A stretch of DNA of 12,058 nt, taken from positions 1-12,058 of the forward strand of contig SFMI01000049.1 in the NCBI GenBank assembly GCA_004554425.1, in the 5' to 3' direction. Position numbers and translations under genes: made by a program. This document shows, in pieces, positions 1 through 6,537 of this stretch (positions are counted from its first letter, which is position 1; every line of letters starts with the position of its first letter). The notes beneath the pieces are model-generated. The model was not told the DNA's origin and searched no databases. It saw only the letters and a list, made by a program, of their open reading frames with translations. This DNA is from Candidatus Saccharimonadota bacterium (GTDB taxonomy: Bacteria > Eremiobacterota > Xenobia > Xenobiales > Xenobiaceae).

Positions 1-34
1 TATTAGGCTGCAAGGTTTTATTTCATGTTGGCTA

Positions 35-62
35 GCTGTGTAACTCACTGACGTTACACAGC
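35..62. promoter_or_regulatory. Perfect 10-bp inverted repeat, putative operator of the MATE gene
   Basis: The arms GCTGTGTAAC (35-44) and GTTACACAGC (53-62) are exact reverse complements separated by an 8-nt spacer. The repeat ends 4 nt before the first possible ATG of the transporter gene. A symmetric 28-bp element here fits an operator for a dimeric repressor such as a TetR- or MarR-family regulator, which commonly control efflux pumps. That role is inferred: no regulator gene is in the window and no convincing promoter hexamers were found beside it. It could instead form an mRNA hairpin. It is not followed directly by a T-run, so a terminator of an upstream gene is less likely. Confidence 0.55.
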
Positions 63-66
63 ATTA

Positions 67-1500
67 ATGCACTTACATTTTTTTATGCCTTTACATCATC
101 CACAACATCCACACTATCACGAAGATCACCCCCAATCAACCACCAACACCGAACTTTTTGAGCGTATGCCTGTAGCTCAAGCGGTGGCTAATTTATCTAT
201 TCCCACAATTTTAAGCCAGCTAATCACTATGATCTACAACGCTGCCGATACTTACTTTATTGGCCAGTTGAACAACCACTACATGGTAGCGGCTCTATCA
301 CTAACTTTTCCACTGTTTTACTCGTTAAATGCTATAGGAAACTTGTTCGGCTTAGGCGGAGCCAGCGTTATTTCATGTCTATTGGGGGTAGGTAAAGAAG
401 AAGAGGTAAAACACGTCAGCTCTTTTAGCTTTTATGCCATTATAGGCACGGCTTTTCTATATTCTATTATCAGTTATCTATTTCTTGATAAGATCTTATA
501 TATACTTGGCGCCAGTACCAATACTATTGAATATGCTCGCCAATATATGTTTTATGTAGTAACAATTGGCGCTATACCTACTGCTATCAATTTGGGCGTA
601 GCGAATTTACTGCGCAGTGACGGTCATGCTAAACAAGCCAGCTTCGGCCTAATGATGGGCGGCAGCTTAAATATAATTCTCGACACTATCTTCATCTTTG
701 CACTTAAGCTTGATGTTACCGGTGTAGCTATGGCTACTTTGATTTCCAGTTTAACAACAGCAGCCTATTTTGTTTTCATAATGCTGCGCCTACGTCATCA
801 AGGCAAGATGAGTATGTCTCTCAACCCTAAACACTTCCGTTGGAATTGCTTCGTGCCAGTGACTTCTATCGGAGTAAGCTCAGCCTTAAATACCTTTTTA
901 GCTGGCGTAGGTAATTTTCTAATCGTGCGTTTGTCTGCTCAATATGGAGATGTGCCTGTGGCTGCTTTTGGCATTGTAAAAAAAATAGAAATGCTACCTA
1001 TCAATGTGAGCATGGGCATTTGTCAAGGTTATATGCCGTTAGTAGGTTACAACTACGCTTCAAAAAACTACAAGCGCATGTGGGCTATCAGTCGCTTCGC
1101 TTGGATTTGTAGTTTAATTTTTTCAGCCGTTTGCGTCTTGGGTGCTTGGCTTTTTTCGGAAAACATTATTGCTCTCTTTATCGATCATAAAGCTACTGTG
1201 GAATTGGGCGCCAAATTCTTACGCATTGCCAGCCTGGGCGTGCCTTTAACAGTAGTCAATTTCTTAATAGCTTACGGTTTGCAAGCTATGGGCTTAGGTA
1301 AACCGTCTTTTATATTGTCAGCCACTCGTTTGGGACTTTTAAATATTTCCATAACTTTGTTACTCGATCATTACTTTGGTATGTTCGGTGTAATTAGTGG
1401 CCAACCAGTAATGGAAATATTTGCTTTTCTAATTTCAGGCAGCGTCTACTACGTTATTTTACGTCGCCTTATGGCTACACTGAAAACGAAGCCTGCATAA
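67..1500 (+). CDS. MATE-family multidrug/cation efflux transporter
   Basis: A 477-residue polytopic inner-membrane protein of the MATE (multidrug and toxic compound extrusion) family, which exports drugs or cationic compounds using a Na+ or H+ gradient. The region from about residue 34, with the run IPTILSQLITMIYNAADTYF, is typical of the first MatE domain. A second homologous half begins near residue 262. Length and twelve or so hydrophobic segments fit the family; substrate cannot be told. Residues 1-23 are unusual, with eight histidines (2, 4, 10, 11, 14, 16, 18, 21). The start is uncertain: ATGs at 67, 85 and 166 all lack a good Shine-Dalgarno. The family normally has a few residues before the MPVAQAV motif, so 67 or 85 is preferred over 166. 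The gene stands alone, converging on the glycogen genes across a shared terminator. Confidence 0.93.
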   Translation: MHLHFFMPLHHPQHPHYHEDHPQSTTNTELFERMPVAQAVANLSIPTILSQLITMIYNAADTYFIGQLNNHYMVAALSLTFPLFYSLNAIGNLFGLGGASVISCLLGVGKEEEVKHVSSFSFYAIIGTAFLYSIISYLFLDKILYILGASTNTIEYARQYMFYVVTIGAIPTAINLGVANLLRSDGHAKQASFGLMMGGSLNIILDTIFIFALKLDVTGVAMATLISSLTTAAYFVFIMLRLRHQGKMSMSLNPKHFRWNCFVPVTSIGVSSALNTFLAGVGNFLIVRLSAQYGDVPVAAFGIVKKIEMLPINVSMGICQGYMPLVGYNYASKNYKRMWAISRFAWICSLIFSAVCVLGAWLFSENIIALFIDHKATVELGAKFLRIASLGVPLTVVNFLIAYGLQAMGLGKPSFILSATRLGLLNISITLLLDHYFGMFGVISGQPVMEIFAFLISGSVYYVILRRLMATLKTKPA

Positions 1501-1540
1501 ATACTAAATTAAGATAAACTTTCAGCTCTAGCCTACAAGT

Positions 1541-1583
1541 AAAAAGCCGAGTTCTCTTCTCGAAAGAGAGAGCTCGGCTTTTT
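1541..1583. terminator. Bidirectional intrinsic terminator between MATE and glycogen genes
   Basis: AAAAAGCCGAG (1541-1551) and CTCGGCTTTTT (1573-1583) are a perfect 11-bp inverted repeat. Partly self-complementary CT/GA-rich sequence lies between them and extends the stem. The A-tract on the left and T-tract on the right give a GC-rich hairpin followed by a U-run on either strand. It therefore serves the rightward MATE gene and the leftward glycogen genes. Confidence 0.9.
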
Positions 1584-1640
1584 ATTTTATCTGGCACAAT
1601 TAACTGAAAGTTAAATTGCTTCTAACTAACGTACCAAAGC

Positions 1641-2903
1641 TTAGCGCTCAGCTTCGCCTACACTAGCACCGCTGGCAATTTCTCCAGTAACTTCCGGAGC
1701 ACGTCGTACACCATGAGCGGGGTGAATAATCACTGAGCGACCGACTACTGTACCGGGGGCCAAAGTGCGACCCTTACCTATTACGGTTAAACCAGTATTC
1801 AAAACGCCAGGCATTTCACCATTAGGCACAATGTCCTCACCCACACCAACTTGGCTACCTTCGCCAATCACACAATCGCAATCGATTACGCAACGATCGA
1901 TGACGCTGCCAGCTTTTACGTGAACATTGCGCATTAAAATGCTATTTCTGACAACGGCGCCTTCTTCGATGATAACACCAGAAGAAACTACGCTGTGACT
2001 AACTTCGCCGTCAACTTGGCAACCATTAGATAAAATATTATCGGACACTTTAGCCATAGAGCCGACACGTACAGGAGCCTGGTCCATAGAGCGAGTATGG
2101 ATAACCCAACCGGCATCATAAAGATCTAAAGCTGGCTCTTCAGCCAAAAGACTCATATTGGCTTCCCAATAAGACTGAATATTGCCTACATCGGCCCAGT
2201 AACCGGGGAAGTAATAACTAAAGACACGGTGATGGTTGGCAATTACATAAGGCAAAACATCTCGACCGAAATCGTTGAAATTGTGCTCGGTTAAAATTTT
2301 AACCAAGAAGTCTTTGCGGAAGACGTAAATACCCATATTAGCCAAGCAACTGCGCGAGCGCTTGGGCTTTTCTTCGTAGCCGTAAACGCTCTGATCATTG
2401 CTGACTAAAAGCATACCATAACGGTGAGTATCAAAACTATTGACGTTGCGTACACAAATAGTTACGTCGGCATTATTCGCTATATGAGCATTGATCAAGG
2501 GGCGATAATCCATAGAATAGATATGGTCGCCAGAAAGAATCAAGACATATTCTTCGCTCTGCTCCATAACGAAATCGAGGTTGCGACGTACAGCGTCAGC
2601 AGTACCTTTTTGCCAATCGCCATAGGCTCCACCGCGATAAGGCTGCAGCAAATGGACGCCACCCTGGTTGAGGTCTAAATCCCACGGAGTACCAGTACCG
2701 ATATGAGTATTTAATGTCTGCGGGCGATACTGAGTTAAGACGGCCACATTATAAATATCGGAATTGACGCAGTTGGAAAGCGGGAAGTCGATCAGACAAA
2801 ACTTGCCGGCAAACTCTACGGCAGCGTCGGCGCGCACTTCGGTAAGCACGCTTAAACCGGAACTGCCTCCTCCGGCCATAATCATTGCTAATGCGTTAGA
2901 CAT
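1641..2903 (-). CDS. GlgC paralogue with degenerate catalytic loop, probable regulatory ADP-glucose pyrophosphorylase subunit
   Basis: A 420-residue homologue of glucose-1-phosphate adenylyltransferase, clearly related along its whole length to the GlgC encoded just upstream. It keeps the nucleotidyltransferase domain (about 1-260), including LSGDHIY (the family's metal-binding Asp), the EKPK motif, GYWADVG and a C-terminal left-handed beta-helix. The N-terminal loop is changed: the family's GGxGxRL reads GGGSSGL, so Arg becomes Gly16. RAKPAVPF reads RADAAVEF, so the catalytic Lys becomes Asp26. GKFRIIDF reads GKFCLIDF, and the WYxGTADA tyrosine is Gln. In E. coli and plant enzymes the Arg and Lys of this loop are needed for catalysis, so this protein is probably inactive alone and may act in a heterotetramer. 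AGGAG at 2910-2914 sits 6 nt before the ATG. The gene follows glgC by 30 nt. Confidence 0.88.
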   Translation of the reverse strand: MSNALAMIMAGGGSSGLSVLTEVRADAAVEFAGKFCLIDFPLSNCVNSDIYNVAVLTQYRPQTLNTHIGTGTPWDLDLNQGGVHLLQPYRGGAYGDWQKGTADAVRRNLDFVMEQSEEYVLILSGDHIYSMDYRPLINAHIANNADVTICVRNVNSFDTHRYGMLLVSNDQSVYGYEEKPKRSRSCLANMGIYVFRKDFLVKILTEHNFNDFGRDVLPYVIANHHRVFSYYFPGYWADVGNIQSYWEANMSLLAEEPALDLYDAGWVIHTRSMDQAPVRVGSMAKVSDNILSNGCQVDGEVSHSVVSSGVIIEEGAVVRNSILMRNVHVKAGSVIDRCVIDCDCVIGEGSQVGVGEDIVPNGEMPGVLNTGLTVIGKGRTLAPGTVVGRSVIIHPAHGVRRAPEVTGEIASGASVGEAER

Positions 2904-2933
2904 AATTTGCTCCTTCGTCTCGGTATAGAAGAG

Positions 2934-4184
2934 CTAGACGCTCTTGCCGTCACCCACAATTCCGTCTTCGGGATAATCTTTTTCTTCGCGATTGACGCCA
3001 ATAAGAACATTGCGACCAATCTTAGCACCTTCGGGAATAATGGAATCTTTACCGACAACGGTTATACCGGCAAATAACTTATCGGGCATATCTTCATTGG
3101 CCACACTTTCGTCGCCAACGCCAACCTGAGCTCCAGCTCCTACAACTACGCGTTTATCCAAAACTAACTTGTCCAAACGGGCGCCAGGGCCAACCCAAAT
3201 GTCATTCATAAGTACAGAGTTTTGTACTACCGCGCCGGGACTGACGTAAACGCCGGGAGAAAGTACGCTATTGATAACAGTTCCTCTAATAACACAACCA
3301 TTAGAAAGTAAGCTGCTCTCAACCTTGGCTTGCGGCCCAATTTTTACAGCCGGACGCTCTTCAGAAAGGGTCATAATAGGGAATTTGTTGGAATAAAGAT
3401 CGAGTCCGTGGCCGTCTTTGAGAAGCTCCAAATTGGTGTTCCAATAGGAGTCGATAGTACCTACATCTACCCAGTAACCTTCAAAGCGATAGCTGAAGAC
3501 GCGATCGCCACGCTCTACCATAGAAGGAATAATATCTTTACCAAAGTCTACTTTTACGCCGGGATCCTCTTTGAGACGCTCAGCCAAAACGTCGGCATTA
3601 AATACATAAATGCCCATAGAAGCCAAATTGCCTTTATCGCGCTCTTTGGGCTTCTCATAAAATTCGGTAATGCGCCCTTCTCCGTCGACAACCATAATAC
3701 CGAAACGGTGAGTTTCCTCGATAGGCACAGGCATTACAGCTACAGTAAGATCGGCCTGATTGGCAATATGAGCCTCGATCATGGCATTGTAGTCCATCTT
3801 GTAGATATGATCTCCGGACAAAATCAATACCAAGTCGGCATTATTACTTTCAATAAAACCTAAGTTCTGGTAAATAGCATCGGCTGTGCCGGCATACCAG
3901 TGCTGACCTCCACGCTCCTGATAAGGAGAGAGAATGCGCACTCCACCTCGATTGCGGTCCAAATTCCAAGGCTTGCCAATGCCGATATGATCGGAAAGGC
4001 TGTGAGGACGATACTGAGTAAGTACGCCTACGGTATTGATGCCGCTGTTGACACAGTTGGACAAAGTGAAATCAATAATACGGAACTTTCCGGCAAAAGG
4101 AACGGCGGGCTTAGCCCTCTTCTCAGAGAGGACGGTGAGTCGTGAGCCCTCCCCACCGGCTAACAACATTGCTACAGTCTTCAT
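2934..4184 (-). CDS. glgC: Glucose-1-phosphate adenylyltransferase (ADP-glucose pyrophosphorylase)
   Basis: Makes ADP-glucose from ATP and glucose 1-phosphate, the committed step of bacterial glycogen synthesis, in the cytoplasm. The 416-residue length is normal. All expected motifs are intact: GGEGSRL (Arg15), KRAKPAVPF (Lys25), GKFRIIDF, HWYAGTADA, LSGDHIYKMDY, FYEKPKE and GYWVDVGT. A C-terminal beta-helix of hexapeptide-like repeats follows from about residue 280. It is first in a two-gene leftward unit with the degenerate paralogue. The start codon ATG at 4184 puts MKTVAMLLAGGEG at the N-terminus as expected, although the AT-rich leader has no visible Shine-Dalgarno. No glycogen synthase or branching enzyme is in the window. 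The activator (for example fructose 1,6-bisphosphate) cannot be read from sequence. Confidence 0.96.
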   Translation of the reverse strand: MKTVAMLLAGGEGSRLTVLSEKRAKPAVPFAGKFRIIDFTLSNCVNSGINTVGVLTQYRPHSLSDHIGIGKPWNLDRNRGGVRILSPYQERGGQHWYAGTADAIYQNLGFIESNNADLVLILSGDHIYKMDYNAMIEAHIANQADLTVAVMPVPIEETHRFGIMVVDGEGRITEFYEKPKERDKGNLASMGIYVFNADVLAERLKEDPGVKVDFGKDIIPSMVERGDRVFSYRFEGYWVDVGTIDSYWNTNLELLKDGHGLDLYSNKFPIMTLSEERPAVKIGPQAKVESSLLSNGCVIRGTVINSVLSPGVYVSPGAVVQNSVLMNDIWVGPGARLDKLVLDKRVVVGAGAQVGVGDESVANEDMPDKLFAGITVVGKDSIIPEGAKIGRNVLIGVNREEKDYPEDGIVGDGKSV

Positions 4185-4275
4185 AACTGTATTATTTAAT
4201 ATTTAAATGCTTTTACCCTACAGAAAATAGCACTTTTTTGCACAAAATTTTTATTACATTATGGAGCAAGCCTTA

Positions 4276-4281
4276 TTTATA
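4276..4281 (-). promoter_or_regulatory. Possible -10 element of the glgC promoter (weak)
   Basis: On the minus strand TATAAA is preceded by a 17-nt spacer and TGGTAA, a poor -35. It would give a leader of roughly 85 nt before glgC. This is the best candidate found in the 4185-4330 part of the divergent intergenic region, but it is weak because such hexamers are common in AT-rich DNA. Confidence 0.22.
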
Positions 4282-4333
4282 CGCATAAGCTAAGTATTTT
4301 ACCACTACCATTGTCTCAATTTATTATTGAACT

Positions 4334-4349
4334 TGATATTTCATTATCA
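4334..4349. promoter_or_regulatory. Fur/Zur-family-like operator dyad
   Basis: TGATATTTCATTATCA is an imperfect 16-bp dyad: the outer five bases of each arm, TGATA and TATCA, are exact complements, with one mismatch in the next pair. It resembles the TGATAAT/ATTATCA-type sites bound by the Fur superfamily (Fur, Zur, PerR). It abuts the -35 hexamer of the promoter at 4350-4378, centred about 44 bp upstream of the expected start of transcription. A metal-loaded repressor there could occlude RNA polymerase. Given the zinc-type transporter downstream, Zur is the leading guess. The identity of the regulator is inference. Confidence 0.55.
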
Positions 4350-4378
4350 TTGACAATTTAAATTTAAAGTTTTAGAAT
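4350..4378 (+). promoter_or_regulatory. Strong sigma70-type promoter of the metal-uptake operon
   Basis: A perfect -35 TTGACA (4350-4355), a 17-bp spacer and a -10 TAGAAT (4373-4378, five of six to consensus) predict transcription starting near 4385. That leaves a leader of about 37 nt before the first ATG at 4422. It is the best promoter match in the window, and the Fur/Zur-like dyad touches its left edge. No promoter or terminator was seen between the five genes downstream. Confidence 0.7.
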
Positions 4379-4421
4379 CGTCGATAGTTTCGATTAAGTT
4401 GTAGGCGGCCGATTTTTACCG

Positions 4422-4841
4422 ATGCTAAATGCAGAGCAGCATATGTATAAAAAGCAGCTGAATAACCGTTTGACGCTGTTGGCGCTATGGTTTATGGTCG
4501 TCTTTATTCTGTCTCAGGGGCTAGCTTGGTTCCACCCTCACGAAAACCGCCATTTTTCCGTCGACGTATCTCAGTATTGCCAAATTCAATTTTGTGACGA
4601 GGCCTCTTTTTGCCCTCACGCTCATAATATAGCAATTCACCTAGAGAGCTCCGGAAATAGCAATTCTAGTGAATGCCATTTTTGCCAACAGTTAATTGAA
4701 TTAAGCCAGTACAGTTTTAGCATATTGTGGCTTAACTCTGTGGATGTTGCAATAATTCCCACGCCGTTTTCCCCTCTTCCACTTACTAGTGTATATTTGA
4801 CGGCTCGTTCGGAACGAGCCCCACCCAGCCTGTTTGCTTAA
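4422..4841 (+). CDS. Small Cys/His-rich envelope protein resembling DUF2946
   Basis: A 139-residue protein of unknown function. Visible parts: a hydrophobic segment at about 18-36 (signal anchor or signal peptide), His38, His40 and His44, a Cys/His cluster (Cys53, Cys58, Cys64, His66, His68), and a CHFC motif (Cys85, Cys88). A second hydrophobic stretch lies at about 97-112, and the C-terminal tail is SERAPP. The order hydrophobic N-terminus, His, CxxC, then a terminal RxPP motif is the pattern of DUF2946-type proteins, often found beside metal-linked transport genes. The match is by architecture only. It is the first gene of the operon, 43 nt before the porin gene. The start could also be the ATG at 4443; neither has a clear Shine-Dalgarno. 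A role in metal binding or sensing in the envelope is inference. Confidence 0.72.
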   Translation: MLNAEQHMYKKQLNNRLTLLALWFMVVFILSQGLAWFHPHENRHFSVDVSQYCQIQFCDEASFCPHAHNIAIHLESSGNSNSSECHFCQQLIELSQYSFSILWLNSVDVAIIPTPFSPLPLTSVYLTARSERAPPSLFA

Positions 4842-4873
4842 GATTAGGTTGTTTTTCCATTTTTAAAGCAAGC

Positions 4874-4878
4874 AGGAG
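4874..4878 (+). promoter_or_regulatory. Ribosome binding site fixing a TTG start
   Basis: AGGAG is separated by 6 nt from TTG at 4885, which begins MNKFALHLLG and a complete signal peptide. No ATG lies at a suitable position, so this site supports a TTG initiation codon for the porin gene. Confidence 0.8.
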
Positions 4879-4884
4879 ATAAAA

Positions 4885-6507
4885 TTGAATAAATTTGCCT
4901 TACACCTATTGGGCGTAAGTTTAGTTAGTTGTACTTTGGCCTGTGCCTTCCCAGCTGCAGCTAAAGCTGAAGCTTTGTGCCCTACTACCGATACGTCCCT
5001 AACCGAAAGTTCAGAATCAAAAGCAAATTGCAGCGGCGAGCATACCCATTCTTTGGATGAGTTGCAAGAACTCTTTCATCAACAACAACGCCTGCTGGAA
5101 GAGCAAACCAAACTTATAAAAGAACAACAGCTCCAAATTGACGATATGCGTTCACAAATTGAAGAGCTGAAACAGAGCGGACAACAGCTGGTGGAACAGA
5201 CAGCCCAAACCGAACCTTCCACCACTTTAGCTAAACCAGCCCAGACGGCCGCTGCCACAGACGGAAAAACGCTCAATTCATTCCAGACATCTGCCCAAGC
5301 GGATAAACCTGATACAGACGAACTCTCTAAACAAACCAATTCCGGTGACTTAGCTCAAGAGAGCGAGGAAACCGAAGACTTAGGGCCGGAACCACCGTCA
5401 GCCTCGGAAGCTCCTCAGGAAGCTACCGCCCAAGCCAGCGGTCAACAACCTGACTTAAACCCCAACATATCTTTAATTTTACTGGGTGGCGGACAATTAG
5501 GTGGTGCCCAAAACAGCAGTACAAAAAATACTTTTTTTGTTCAGGAAGCTGAGTTAAATATAGCTGCTCCAGTAGATCCTTCTACCCATTTGGAGGCAAC
5601 TTTTGCCGCCCATCACAACGAAAGCCCAGAATTGGAAGAGGCTTTTATTCGCTATATGGGTTTGACCGGCGGTTTGCAATTGCGAGCTGGCAAAATGCGC
5701 CAGGAGTTGGGCGCTTTAAACTCAACTCATACGCACGCTCTGCCTCAAATAGATTGTCCTTTACCTTACAGTGAATTTTTAGGCGAAGAGGGTTTAGCTA
5801 CTCCGGGAGTTGAGCTATCTTGGCTCTTGCCCACTTCCTGGTATTCCAAAGCTACAGTTTCGGTAAGCAGCCGCGCTGGCGCTCACGTACACAACCACGA
5901 CGAAGAAAGCGAACATGAAGAAGAATTTGCTCTTTTCTCCAATGAAGGCAAACACAATCCGCTTTTTACCGCTCGCTGGGAAAATATGGCCGAACTGAAC
6001 GACGACACCACTCTGACACTCGGTTTATCTCACGCCAGTTCTTCTATAGACAGCGAACATGTGCGCTCTTCTTCTATAAATGGTGCCGATTTAACCTTGA
6101 AATGGAGCCCGGCGTCCGATCCTTATCGCGAGTTTGTTTGGCGCAGCGAATATATGAAAGCGCATCAGTCTTATAAAGCTCACGAGCATGAGGAGATTTC
6201 TGGCGCAGGTGAGCACGTTCATGAACACTTATTCGAAAATAAAAATCTAAGCGGCTGGTACACTTATTTGGCCTATCGCTTCAATCGCAATTTCCGTTTG
6301 GGCGCCCGTTACGATCAAGCAGATTCTCCCATAATAGAAAAAGGTATAACTCGTCGTACTTCCGCTTTTGCCGAATATATTGCCAACGAATGGAATTCTA
6401 TCCGACTGCAATTTAATCATACTTCGCCAAACTGGCAACCAGGTTACAATGAACTGTTGTTGCAATGGAATGTGGTAATCGGCCCTCACGGAGCTCATAA
6501 ATATTAG
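4885..6507 (+). CDS. Coiled-coil porin-like outer-membrane protein with His/acid-rich segments, probably for metal entry
   Basis: A 540-residue exported protein. A signal peptide covers about residues 1-28 (cleavage near AKA/EA). It is followed by GEHTH (51-55), a coiled coil (about 56-107), a disordered Q/E/S/T/A/P linker (about 108-190) and a beta-rich region (193-540) with alternating polar/hydrophobic strands. The region includes SEFLGEEGLATPGVELSWLL, and the protein ends in Tyr540, as expected of an outer-membrane barrel. A periplasmic coiled coil before a barrel has precedent in the trimeric sucrose porin ScrY. Two segments, 334-347 (HVHNHDEESEHEEE) and 432-448 (AHEHEE...EHVHEH), are rich in His and acid, and THTH is at 281-284. 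These could be loops that collect Zn2+. The gene sits between the DUF2946-like gene and the znuA-like gene, 30 nt before the latter. The barrel and metal role are inferred; no family name is claimed. Confidence 0.82.
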   Translation: MNKFALHLLGVSLVSCTLACAFPAAAKAEALCPTTDTSLTESSESKANCSGEHTHSLDELQELFHQQQRLLEEQTKLIKEQQLQIDDMRSQIEELKQSGQQLVEQTAQTEPSTTLAKPAQTAAATDGKTLNSFQTSAQADKPDTDELSKQTNSGDLAQESEETEDLGPEPPSASEAPQEATAQASGQQPDLNPNISLILLGGGQLGGAQNSSTKNTFFVQEAELNIAAPVDPSTHLEATFAAHHNESPELEEAFIRYMGLTGGLQLRAGKMRQELGALNSTHTHALPQIDCPLPYSEFLGEEGLATPGVELSWLLPTSWYSKATVSVSSRAGAHVHNHDEESEHEEEFALFSNEGKHNPLFTARWENMAELNDDTTLTLGLSHASSSIDSEHVRSSSINGADLTLKWSPASDPYREFVWRSEYMKAHQSYKAHEHEEISGAGEHVHEHLFENKNLSGWYTYLAYRFNRNFRLGARYDQADSPIIEKGITRRTSAFAEYIANEWNSIRLQFNHTSPNWQPGYNELLLQWNVVIGPHGAHKY

Positions 6508-6537
6508 TTTTTTTTATTAAACTTAAGGAGAAATTCT

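Noticed and set aside
1517..1612. AACTTTCAG and CTGAAAGTT flanking the terminator as a 9-bp inverted repeat
   Set aside because: Too short and too far apart (78 nt) to claim an element end; no transposase or target duplication is present.
1601..1614. Small hairpin TTAACT-GAA-AGTTAA after the terminator
   Set aside because: AT-only-like weak stem without a T-run; the strong hairpin at 1541-1583 already explains termination.
2424..2678. 84-codon open frame opposite the GlgC paralogue
   Set aside because: Antisense shadow of a conserved gene with no independent evidence.
1641..2903. Calling this gene glgD
   Set aside because: Firmicute GlgD is shorter and differs strongly in its N-terminal region; this protein is much closer to the neighbouring GlgC, so the symbol would mislead.
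3330..3863. 177-codon open frame opposite glgC on the plus strand
   Set aside because: It lies wholly antisense to a strongly supported glgC and its product has no recognisable motif or ribosome site.
4376..4395. Inverted repeat AATCG / CGATT around the expected transcription start
   Set aside because: The arms are only 5 bp with a 10-nt spacer, easily by chance in this region.
5079..5339. 86-codon frame rich in Ser and Cys on the minus strand
   Set aside because: It is the complement of the coiled-coil and linker coding region; its composition is explained by Gln/Glu/Ala codons on the other strand.
6507..6517. T-run between the porin-like and znuA-like genes as a possible terminator
   Set aside because: No GC-rich stem precedes it, so the operon is taken to continue.
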